From contig QZIJ01000142.1 of the NCBI GenBank assembly GCA_003598975.1, positions 1 to 46,388 on the forward strand: a DNA stretch of 46,388 nt, in the 5' to 3' direction. Positions 39,698 through 46,388 of the stretch are shown piece by piece (position 1 is the first letter of the stretch; each line of letters begins with the position of its first letter). The notes below the pieces were generated by a model, which had not been told where the DNA came from, made no database searches, and saw only the letters and a program-made list of their open reading frames with translations. This DNA comes from Anaerolineaceae bacterium. GTDB taxonomy: Bacteria; Chloroflexota; Anaerolineae; Anaerolineales; Villigracilaceae. The translations under genes and the position numbers were made by a program.

Positions 39698-40495
39698 TTA
39701 ATCTTTCGGCTCGTAGCAGCAGCGGAAGCCGGTATCTTCACTGCGATGCATGGGCGCCGCCCAGGAGCGATAGGCGCAACGTGCCTGGAAACGCGACTCG
39801 CGCCACGAGCCGCCGCGGATGACCGATTTTCCCATCGAGGCTTCATCCGATTCAATCTTGGATGTGCAGCCCGTTTCAATCAGTTTTGGCAGCAGATCCC
39901 GGTTGTGCAGATCGTACACGTGCGCCTCGCGGCCGTCCGTGGGATCGTAGGGATAGGGACCGAACAGGGATGAGCACCACTCCTGCACGTTCCCGCCCAT
40001 ATCGGCCACGCCATATGGGCTGTCGCCTTGTGGGGAGAATTTTCCAACGGGGGAGGTTCCGTTCAGTTTTTCCTCGTCAATGTTGCTGGCGCCTTTTTTC
40101 CATTCCTTTCCCCATGGATATATGCTGCCTTCCGAGCCGCGGGCCGCTTTTTCCCATTCCGGTTCGGTGGGCAAACGCACCGGCAGTCCGGTCTCCTGCC
40201 CGGCCCAGGCACAGAACGCGATGGCGTCGTAGTACGAGACGCCGACGACGGGATGGTCGGGCTTATCGGCGGGGTAACCCTTCGTCCAGAAGAGTGGAGC
40301 ACGGTGTCCCGTTGCCTGGATGAATTGGTGGTATTGGGCATTCGTGACCGGATGGCGCATAATGTAATAGTCGGTCACTCGCAGGGAGTGCGCGGGCATT
40401 TCATCTTCATGAGCCTTTGGATCGCTGCGGCGGTCGCTGCCTATGGTAAAGTCGGAAGCTGGTATGAGGACGAAGTCGAGTTGAATCTTGGACAT
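39698..40495 (-). CDS. SUMF1/formylglycine-generating-like domain protein
   Basis: The 265-residue protein has the SUMF1/EgtB-like fold: YYIMRHPVTNAQYHQFIQAT, HPVVGVSYYDAIAFCAWAG, RLPTEPEWEKAARG, DMGGNVQEWCSS, VIRGGSW and DTGFRCCYE. In true formylglycine-generating enzymes a pair of active-site cysteines follows GGS. Here that stretch (RESRFQARCAYRS) keeps only one cysteine, so sulfatase activation is doubtful. It is the last gene of the siroheme/two-component operon, 46 bases after the regulator, with an AGGAGA site. It may be an accessory of the sensing system, but this is inference. Confidence 0.78.
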   Translation of the reverse strand: MSKIQLDFVLIPASDFTIGSDRRSDPKAHEDEMPAHSLRVTDYYIMRHPVTNAQYHQFIQATGHRAPLFWTKGYPADKPDHPVVGVSYYDAIAFCAWAGQETGLPVRLPTEPEWEKAARGSEGSIYPWGKEWKKGASNIDEEKLNGTSPVGKFSPQGDSPYGVADMGGNVQEWCSSLFGPYPYDPTDGREAHVYDLHNRDLLPKLIETGCTSKIESDEASMGKSVIRGGSWRESRFQARCAYRSWAAPMHRSEDTGFRCCYEPKD

Positions 40496-40541
40496 GATGT
40501 TCTCCTGTGAAGGTGTGGTGCAATGTTGTTTCTGCTTATTC

Positions 40542-41204
40542 TCAGAGCAATTTTGCTGTGATCTCCATGCCGACTAGGTGGTTGCTGGTGGCGTATCGAA
40601 TCAGTTCAATCGTATTCTGTACATTAAACTTGGTCATGATGTTGGTGCGATGAACGGAAACCGTCTTGGGGCTGATGCCCAATTCGCTGGCGATTTCCTT
40701 GTTGCTTTTTCCTTCCACGATCAGTCGCAGCACCTGCTGCTCTCGTTCGGTTAGGTGGTGTTCCTCGGTCTTATGGTGACCCCCCTCGCTGGAGTACTCC
40801 TGCAGGAATTCCCGGGTGACATTGCTCGTCAGGTAAGCGCCCTGTTCGTAGACCTGGCGCAAGGCGTTCAACATTTCGCGCCTGCCTGAGCGCTTCAGCA
40901 CGTAGCCCGCCGCGCCCGCCTGCAGGGCAGGGGTGATGTATTCGCGGTTATCGTGCTGGGTCAGGATCAATACTTTTACTTTTGGAAATTGTTCCTTGAT
41001 GATGCGCGTGGCTTCCAGCCCGTTCATGTGGGGCATGGAGATGTCCATCAGGACGATATCCGGATGCACTTTTCGAACGAAGTCAATCGCGTCTGCACCG
41101 TTGTCAGCCTCGCCCACAACGATGATATCCTCCTGGCTTTCCAGCAGCGAGCGGATGCCATCGCGCAGGATGGCGTGGTCGTCGATCACCAGGACCCTAA
41201 TCAT
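40542..41204 (-). CDS. NarL/FixJ-family response regulator
   Basis: The 220-residue protein has a receiver domain (IRVLVIDDHAILRDGIRSLL, phospho-acceptor D54 in DIVLMDISMPHM, K in YVLKRS) and a LuxR-type DNA-binding domain (LTEREQQVLRLIVEGKSNKE, then ISPKTVSVHRTNIMTKF). The ATG at 41204 overlaps the end of the kinase gene by 8 bases and has AAAGGAG upstream. Being co-transcribed with siroheme genes and next to the Hmc-like operon, it is the best candidate in this window for binding the CTAAGAC-N2-TTCTTAG double operators, whose 7-2-7 geometry suits NarL-type dimers. That link is not proven. Confidence 0.92.
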   Translation of the reverse strand: MIRVLVIDDHAILRDGIRSLLESQEDIIVVGEADNGADAIDFVRKVHPDIVLMDISMPHMNGLEATRIIKEQFPKVKVLILTQHDNREYITPALQAGAAGYVLKRSGRREMLNALRQVYEQGAYLTSNVTREFLQEYSSEGGHHKTEEHHLTEREQQVLRLIVEGKSNKEIASELGISPKTVSVHRTNIMTKFNVQNTIELIRYATSNHLVGMEITAKLL

Positions 41205-43674
41205 AAACAAGACTCCTTTCACGCAGCGGGACAAGGATGTGAATCTGCGTTCCGCTTCCCGGGGCAGTCAGGATCTCGAGTTCGCCGCCCAGCAGCTCGA
41301 TCCGTTCCTGCATACCCATGATGCCCAGGCCTCGCGTGTTATCGGGCTGCGTCCCATCCATTTCCTCGAGGTCCTTTATGGCGGATGTGTTCAATTCTGT
41401 CAAGTCGAAGCCGATGCCATCATCCCGGATGTCCACTTTAGCGGTCTCTTCAGTAAGTTTCAGGTTGATCTCCACGTTGCGCGCCGCTGCATGGCGGGCG
41501 ATGTTGTTGATCGCCTCCTGGACCACGCGGTAGAGTGTCGTCTCGATCTCAGGGGCTAGACGATGTGAGTCTGTCTCGTTGTCCGCAGGTTGGGAATTGG
41601 AACCGTCATTCACCGCGACACGTACGCCTCTGGTCTCCAACCGTGTTTCGGCCAGCCAACGCAGCGCGGGGATCAACCCCAGCTGGTCCAGCATGGACGG
41701 ACGCAGGTCGAAGATCAGTTTATGGATGTTGTTCAACGTATGCTGGGTCAGGTCACAGATGCTCTGCAGCCGCTCTCGGGTGGATGATGAAGGATGGCTA
41801 TCCATTTCCAGGCCATCCTCGGCTTCGTAGAGCAGGGCGGTGAGAGACTGGCTTATCTCGTCATGCAGTTCGCGGGCGATGCGTTTGCGTTCTTCCTCCT
41901 GCGCTGCCAGAGCCTGGGTGAATAATTCGCCGCGCAGGCGTTCCCTGCGTTGCACTTCCGCATACAAGCGGGCGTTCTCGACCGCAATGGCGATCTGGTT
42001 GCCGATTGCCGTGAGCAGGCTTTGTTCGTTGCTGTCGAATTGCAGGTGCTGGCGTGTGCCCACACACATGCTTCCCAGCGCGCAGCCTTTGGTGATCAGG
42101 GGCACGTGCATCAGGGCCTGGATGTGTTCCTTCTTCAGGGATTGTGCGCCTCGTCCGCGATACGGTGACAGGTCGGGCACGACCACCGATCTTCCCAATT
42201 CCATCACACCGCCGCAGGAACTATCCAACAAACCCACCTGATAGGCCAGGCGAGCGGCGTTTTCTGAAAGTCCGCGTGAGGCGCTCAGTTTCAATTGGCC
42301 CTTGTTCGTATCCTGCAGGAAAATAGCAACGATGTCGATGCCGGTCAGCTGAAGTACTTCATCCAGGGCGCGGTTAAGAATATCCTTCAGGTTTAGGGAT
42401 TGGTTAACGGTCAGCGCCACGGCATTCAGGATGGAAAGTTGCTGTGTGCGCGACTGCACGCGCTTATCCAGATCATGGTTCAAGGACCGGATTTCATCCA
42501 TGGAAAGTTGCAGGCGTGTGCACATGGTGATGAAGCTGTTGGAGAGGAGACCGATCTCGTCCCGGCGGCGACCGGTTTGTTTTGCCAGCGAGTCGGCCAG
42601 GGTGCTTTTCACCGATTTTAATGTGGTGGCATTGAACTGCACCTCGCTGATTCTTCGGGTGGCATCCGTCAGCATTTGAACGGGCGCGATCACACTCTGT
42701 GTTGTGACGAAGACGAGGAAGAATGCTCCCAGAATGGCAAGCGCTCCAAGGATCGCGGTCTGCTTGGCGAGCTGGCGCACAGGGGCGAACAGGACATCTG
42801 CATCGTGCCAGATTACGACACCCCAAGGAACCTGGGAAAGCGGGGCAAACGCAATGACCGTGCCGGTTTCTTGCATCTCGTCTCCGGTACAACCCAGACA
42901 AGCTTCCACCATCGGTTTCCCCTCGACGTAAAGGTGGGTAAGGATCTTGTCGATGGTCTCAATGGTCAGCACCTGTTCTGTCGATGTGCTGCCTAATACC
43001 TGCCCGGAACCGTCCAGGATTTGCAGAGTGCCGATGTGGTCGGCGTTTAGGGAACCGCTTGATAAGAAGATGTCGGGATTGGAGAGGTCCAGTACCGCCG
43101 CGAGGACTCCCACGGGTGTTTGGCTAGCACCTCGCTTGACAGGAACAACTATGATTGCATAAGGACGCGGTAGCCCCTTGGTTGAGATAGCGCGCGCTGG
43201 AATTTCGGGAGAGATTTTCAGGGAGGGGACCTGCTTCCAATCGATGCTGGGCAGGTCGCTCGTGGCTGCTATCAGGTTGGATTGCTCATCGAAAAGGTAA
43301 ACGCCCCGCACAGAGTGGAAATCCTGCTTAATGACACCTTTCCATTCATCAAGATTGCTTTGCGGCATTTCCATGTCGATTTGCGAGGATAGGATGGTGA
43401 GCAAGCCGGAAATCTGGCCCAGCGTCGTATCCAGGTTTTCGGCAAGGATGCGGGCGCGCAGAACGTGTTCGTTCAGGAATTGTTGAGTCGTCTGCCGGAC
43501 GGTGGTGATTCCGATGAAGGCGAAGATGGCGATCAACCCGGTCAAGCCAACGGCCACCAATGCTCCCATCTTACTGCGCAGACCTACATCGAACCATTTC
43601 TGGGTGATGAGTCGGTCGAGCCAGTTGCGGAAAATCTGTTTCCAACGGAGGGGGACTTTTGAATCTTCGTTCAT
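41197..43674 (-). CDS. Membrane sensor kinase, dCache-HAMP-GAF-HisKA_3
   Basis: The 825-residue protein has a membrane helix at about 33-55, an extracytoplasmic dCache-like sensor domain (about 60-300, FHSVRGVYLFDEQSNLIAAT, VPWGVVIWHD), a second helix (about 308-328), a HAMP-like linker, a GAF domain (about 430-580), a NarX-type HisKA_3 domain with RIARELHDEISQS, and a HATPase domain (VREAINN-like VVQEAINNIARHAAA, DDGIGFD, GLGIMGMQERI). The sensor domain contains CLGC (EACLGCTGDE), a possible redox or metal site. It overlaps its regulator and starts 6 bases after the SDR gene. It probably senses a sulfur anion or redox state. Confidence 0.92.
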   Translation of the reverse strand: MNEDSKVPLRWKQIFRNWLDRLITQKWFDVGLRSKMGALVAVGLTGLIAIFAFIGITTVRQTTQQFLNEHVLRARILAENLDTTLGQISGLLTILSSQIDMEMPQSNLDEWKGVIKQDFHSVRGVYLFDEQSNLIAATSDLPSIDWKQVPSLKISPEIPARAISTKGLPRPYAIIVVPVKRGASQTPVGVLAAVLDLSNPDIFLSSGSLNADHIGTLQILDGSGQVLGSTSTEQVLTIETIDKILTHLYVEGKPMVEACLGCTGDEMQETGTVIAFAPLSQVPWGVVIWHDADVLFAPVRQLAKQTAILGALAILGAFFLVFVTTQSVIAPVQMLTDATRRISEVQFNATTLKSVKSTLADSLAKQTGRRRDEIGLLSNSFITMCTRLQLSMDEIRSLNHDLDKRVQSRTQQLSILNAVALTVNQSLNLKDILNRALDEVLQLTGIDIVAIFLQDTNKGQLKLSASRGLSENAARLAYQVGLLDSSCGGVMELGRSVVVPDLSPYRGRGAQSLKKEHIQALMHVPLITKGCALGSMCVGTRQHLQFDSNEQSLLTAIGNQIAIAVENARLYAEVQRRERLRGELFTQALAAQEEERKRIARELHDEISQSLTALLYEAEDGLEMDSHPSSSTRERLQSICDLTQHTLNNIHKLIFDLRPSMLDQLGLIPALRWLAETRLETRGVRVAVNDGSNSQPADNETDSHRLAPEIETTLYRVVQEAINNIARHAAARNVEINLKLTEETAKVDIRDDGIGFDLTELNTSAIKDLEEMDGTQPDNTRGLGIMGMQERIELLGGELEILTAPGSGTQIHILVPLRERSLVYD

Positions 43675-43680
43675 AGCATG

Positions 43681-44769
43681 CTAGCCATCTGAATGATTCT
43701 CCTGCGATGGGGGCGGCCAGGTGCAATACCGCTTCTGCTTGCAGAATTTGCAGGTGCCATCTTTGTCGAGATCTTCATAAATATGTTCGAATTCGCCCAT
43801 GGCTTCGTACCATTCGTAGGTCCGGCCGATGGTGGTTCGCAACGGGGTCGTGGGTATGGAAAAAACCGCACGCGACTTGGTTGTGTCGTAATAAAAGAAT
43901 TGCGATTCCAATCGCAGGCGGGTGCCTGTCAACGGCACGGGGCCGCTGGTCTGTGGCTGTAACATGTCGGTCAGCCCGGCGATGAAGGCCACCTGCCAGC
44001 GCGGCATGGCCTTGAGCTTCATGCCACAGCCGACCACGTGCGCGATGGTCTGATACAGTTGCACGTGGGTCATGTTCTCCCCGCCCAGGATGTAACGTTC
44101 ACCCACACGTCCTTTGATCGCGGCTTCGATGTGTCCTTGCGCGGCGTCGCAGATCGGGACGATGTTGATGCCGCCCGGCGGGATTAACGGTGGTGCGCAA
44201 TGCTTGACCACCTCCACCACCATGCCGCTCGAAACCTTCCGAACGTCGCGCGGACCGATGACCGTGGTTGGGTTCACGATTACGGCGGGCAGTCCCTTGC
44301 GGACGTATTCGTCCACGATCTCCTCTGCCTGGAATTTGCTGTGTCCGTACACGAAGCGTTCGGGTTTTACGTTGAACGTGTACGACTCATCCACCAATAC
44401 ATCGGGGTGGATGCCCATGGCCGCGGTCGAACTAGTGTGGACGACCCGCTCCACCCTTGACCGAAGAGCGGCCTCCATTACGTTTCGCGTGCCCTCCACA
44501 TTGACCTGATACATGCGCTCCACGCCCTGCTTCCAATAATCTACCACCCCTGCGGCGTGGAAGACCACATCAATGCCGCACAGCGCGGGCGGGAGCGTTT
44601 CCGGTTCCAGCACGTCGCCGGTCACAAATTCGAAAGGCCCGCCCTCCAACAGTTCACGCGACGCGCCGGGTCGTTCCAGGATACAGACGTCCCAATGACG
44701 TTCCGCCAATCGCAGGGCGATGTTCGAGCCGATGAAACCGGTCCCACCGGTGATGAGCGCGCGTGTCAT
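43681..44769 (-). CDS. Extended-SDR NAD-dependent epimerase-like protein
   Basis: The 362-residue protein starts with the Rossmann motif GGTGFIGSNIALRL and has the SDR catalytic pair Y-x3-K (YGHSK near residue 142) with STAAMG before it, as in extended SDRs (dihydroflavonol reductase/HpnA-like). The C-terminus has an unusual cysteine motif, CKFCKQKRYCTW, which looks like a small metal site. It lies 9 bases after SUMT and 6 bases before the kinase. The substrate is unknown. A role on a sugar nucleotide, hopanoid-like or other carbonyl compound is possible. Confidence 0.8.
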   Translation of the reverse strand: MTRALITGGTGFIGSNIALRLAERHWDVCILERPGASRELLEGGPFEFVTGDVLEPETLPPALCGIDVVFHAAGVVDYWKQGVERMYQVNVEGTRNVMEAALRSRVERVVHTSSTAAMGIHPDVLVDESYTFNVKPERFVYGHSKFQAEEIVDEYVRKGLPAVIVNPTTVIGPRDVRKVSSGMVVEVVKHCAPPLIPPGGINIVPICDAAQGHIEAAIKGRVGERYILGGENMTHVQLYQTIAHVVGCGMKLKAMPRWQVAFIAGLTDMLQPQTSGPVPLTGTRLRLESQFFYYDTTKSRAVFSIPTTPLRTTIGRTYEWYEAMGEFEHIYEDLDKDGTCKFCKQKRYCTWPPPSQENHSDG

Positions 44770-44778
44770 GAGCAGGTC

Positions 44779-45591
44779 TCACTTTGAAGCAGGCGCAGGG
44801 TCAAACCATTTCAATGTATCATGCAGGCTGACCACTTCTCCAACAACAATGATGGAGGGAGGCTGGATCTCCATTGCCTTTTCCTGAATATCCGACAGCG
44901 TTCCCACGATGACCTTTTGCCGGGGCGATGTGCCGCGTTCGATCACCGCCACCGGTGTGCCCGTGGGACGGCCTGCCTCCATCAAGGAGGCAATAATCAC
45001 AGGCAGGCTTTTCACTCCCATCAGAAAGACCAGGGTATCCACACCCTGGGCCAATGCCTGCCAGTTCAGATCGAGTGGCTCGGAATCCGCGCTGTGACCG
45101 GTGATAAAGGCCACGCTGCGCGCCATCCCGCGTTGCGTGACGGGGATTCCCGCGTATGCAGGCACGGCAATCGCGCTGGTCACGCCGGGTACGATTTTGA
45201 ATCGGATTCCAGCCTCTGCCAGGGCTTGTGCCTCCTCCCCGCCGCGTCCAAATACAAACGGGTCGCCACCTTTCAGGCGCACGACTGTTTTTCCAGCGCG
45301 CGCTTTTTCCACCAGCAGGGCGTTTATCTGTGTCTGCGGGATGGGGTGGTGGTCCGGAAGTTTGCCAACATCGATCTGTTCCGCCTGGGGCGCGTACGCC
45401 AGCAATTCATCATTGGAGAGACGGTCGTGCACCACCACATCGGCGCGCTTGAGGCAGTCCAAGCCGCGCAAGGTCAAAAGACCAGGGTCACCCGGCCCTC
45501 CGCCAACCAGATAGACCACCCCACTGGGATGTTTGTTATTACTTTCGGTGTAATCGTTCCCGTGCATAGTACAGTGCCGCGTCTCTTCCAT
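44779..45591 (-). CDS. cobA: Uroporphyrinogen-III C-methyltransferase (SUMT)
   Basis: The 270-residue protein (262 if it starts at 45567) methylates uroporphyrinogen III at C2 and C7 to precorrin-2 using SAM. Motifs are VYLVGGGPGDPGLLTLRG, VVVHDRLSNDELL, VRLKGGDPFVFGRGGEE and GVTSAIAVPAYAGIPVTQRG. The start is unclear. Both ATGs overlap the preceding precorrin-2 dehydrogenase gene and neither has a good ribosome site, so translation is probably coupled. With that gene it makes siroheme, the DsrAB cofactor. Confidence 0.93.
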   Translation of the reverse strand: MEETRHCTMHGNDYTESNNKHPSGVVYLVGGGPGDPGLLTLRGLDCLKRADVVVHDRLSNDELLAYAPQAEQIDVGKLPDHHPIPQTQINALLVEKARAGKTVVRLKGGDPFVFGRGGEEAQALAEAGIRFKIVPGVTSAIAVPAYAGIPVTQRGMARSVAFITGHSADSEPLDLNWQALAQGVDTLVFLMGVKSLPVIIASLMEAGRPTGTPVAVIERGTSPRQKVIVGTLSDIQEKAMEIQPPSIIVVGEVVSLHDTLKWFDPAPASK

Positions 45592-46174
45592 GATTTTGTA
45601 TGATGTTCAGGATGTCCGAGTCCACCACCCTGAGCGCGGCATGAAGCCGCTCTTTCCCCTCCGGGAAATCGGCGATCAGTTCAGGTCGCAATTCGCCCAG
45701 CAGTTCCGCCAACACACCGTATTCAGGTCCAATTTCCTGCTCGATGCGCTCGCGCAGCCTGCGTGCCAGCGCCGGGCTATTTCCACCGGTGGAGATGGCG
45801 AGGCTTATTTCGCCTCTTCGCACCACTGCCGGCAGGATGAAATTGCTGTGCTGCGGATCGTCGACCACGTTGACGAGGCAGCCGCGTCGCTCCGCCTCGG
45901 CCCACACCGACTGGTTGACAACCGGGTCGTCGGTGGCGGCGATGGCCAGGTAAGCGTTCTCCAGATCGCCTTCCTGATAAGGACGCTGCAAAACCTCAAC
46001 ATAACCCGAATCAGCCATCTGCTGCAGTTCAGGTGTAAGTTGTGGACTAATTACCTTTACCTGCGCACCGGCTTCCAAAAGCCCTTCCACTTTTCGGGCG
46101 GCTACTGCGCCTCCCCCAAGCACAATTGTTTGCCGCGAGGGTAATCCTACCAAGCAAATTGTGTAATATTTCAC
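45539..46174 (-). CDS. Precorrin-2 dehydrogenase/sirohydrochlorin ferrochelatase
   Basis: The 211-residue protein is the CysG N-terminal/Met8-type enzyme that oxidises precorrin-2 and may insert iron to form siroheme. The NAD-binding segment IVLGGGAVAARKVEGLLEAGA, IAATDDPVVNQSVW, the RRGCLVNVVDDPQHSNF motif and STGGNSPALARRLRERIE are visible. I chose the GTG at 46174. The family starts at this point, and a perfect promoter ends 6 bases before it, so the message is probably leaderless. A longer frame from 46255 would start upstream of that promoter. It leads a six-gene minus-strand operon. Confidence 0.9.
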   Translation of the reverse strand: MKYYTICLVGLPSRQTIVLGGGAVAARKVEGLLEAGAQVKVISPQLTPELQQMADSGYVEVLQRPYQEGDLENAYLAIAATDDPVVNQSVWAEAERRGCLVNVVDDPQHSNFILPAVVRRGEISLAISTGGNSPALARRLRERIEQEIGPEYGVLAELLGELRPELIADFPEGKERLHAALRVVDSDILNIIQNHGRDAALYYARERLHRK

Positions 46175-46180
46175 TAGATT

Positions 46181-46209
46181 TTTATATCCCAGTGTGATAA
46201 AAAAGTCAA
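46181..46209 (-). promoter_or_regulatory. Promoter of the siroheme/two-component operon
   Basis: On the minus strand TTGACT (46209-46204), a 17-base spacer and TATAAA (46186-46181) form a near-consensus promoter. The GTG start codon follows after 6 bases, so the transcript should begin at the start codon. Confidence 0.75.
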
Positions 46210-46289
46210 ATGATGGATGTAACAAATTTTTTGGGCAGTTTTCATAACGTGACAAAGTTCATTGTATTTTGCTGAAAGCGTTCTCTGCC

Positions 46290-46388
46290 ATGAACCTGAC
46301 CTTCGCCACCCGTCCCTCCGCTCTTGCCCGCTGGCAAACCAATTGGGTGATTAATGAATTGAAAAATATTCATCCCGATTTGGAATGC
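46290..46388 (+). CDS. hemC: Hydroxymethylbilane synthase, 5' part
   Basis: The first 33 codons are present and run off the window end. MNLTFATRPSALARWQTNWV matches the N-terminus of porphobilinogen deaminase, whose family begins with a similar R-x-SxLA-x-Q-x-x-x-V strand and helix. It polymerises porphobilinogen to hydroxymethylbilane, upstream of uroporphyrinogen III. It diverges from the siroheme operon, and other tetrapyrrole genes probably follow outside the window. No ribosome site is obvious. Confidence 0.88.
   Translation, partial: MNLTFATRPSALARWQTNWVINELKNIHPDLEC

Noticed and set aside
42889-42909. Heme c site in the kinase sensor domain
   Set aside because: The motif is CLGCT, not CXXCH, so covalent heme attachment is not expected.
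46175-46255. Longer start for the precorrin-2 dehydrogenase
   Set aside because: The extension would begin upstream of the near-consensus promoter and does not resemble the family N-terminus.
1-46388. tRNA, rRNA, CRISPR array, insertion sequence or phage genes
   Set aside because: None was recognised on either strand. No transposase or integrase motif was seen, and no regularly spaced repeats were found.

Overview
The window reads as a chromosomal segment of an anaerobic, sulfur-respiring bacterium. Protein style, a decayed SWIM/SNF2 helicase, tripartite tricarboxylate transport genes and several apparently leaderless genes suggest Chloroflexota (Anaerolineae-like). That placement is an inference from memory of protein families, not a phylogeny. 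No tRNA, rRNA or CRISPR array was recognised.

Layout. 1-900: small decayed genes on the minus strand, including a frameshifted helix-turn-helix protein. 1198-3622: a NarX/NarL-type two-component system. 3760-7705: an isocitrate lyase/PEP mutase-family enzyme followed by tctC-tctB-tctA. 7749-9164: an orphan sugar-type binding lipoprotein. 9243-10804: remains of a SWIM/SNF2 helicase. 11046-11911: a divergent pair of small genes. 12218-31028: a run of about 20 same-strand genes with short gaps or overlaps: a 34-residue membrane peptide, a YeiH-type transporter, dsrA, dsrB, dsrD, dsrC, dsrM, dsrK, dsrJ, a Rieske protein, a monoheme cytochrome, a Qrc/alternative-complex-III-like set (molybdopterin-fold subunit, four-cluster ferredoxin, NrfD-type membrane subunit, 59-residue membrane protein, a large membrane cytochrome with a helical-repeat tail), a DsrE-like protein, a ferredoxin, dsrN, hemA and a radical SAM enzyme. 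31068-33989: a Ca2+-type P-type ATPase. 34072-38757 (minus): a four-gene Hmc/Dsr-like transmembrane redox complex in which the NrfD subunit is fused to a hexaheme cytochrome. 38934-39695: an SRPBCC membrane protein. 39698-46174 (minus): one probable operon of siroheme genes (precorrin-2 dehydrogenase, SUMT), an SDR epimerase, a second NarX/NarL pair and a SUMF1-domain protein. 46290-end: the start of hemC.

How it fits together. dsrAB with dsrC and dsrD, without dsrEFH or dsrL in the window, points to reductive sulfite respiration. hemA, hemC, the precorrin-2 dehydrogenase, SUMT and dsrN supply siro(heme)amide for DsrAB. Two membrane complexes would link the quinone pool and periplasmic electrons to DsrC. 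No sat, aprAB or qmo genes are present here, so sulfate activation cannot be judged.

The most notable signals are: (i) the insertion of a Rieske protein and a Qrc/ACIII-like module where dsrO and dsrP would be expected; (ii) a nearly identical 37-bp double-operator placed exactly 22 bp upstream of a TATAAT box at both the dsr operon and the Hmc-like operon, which suggests one activator controls both; and (iii) a two-component system sitting inside the siroheme operon, the obvious candidate for that activator.
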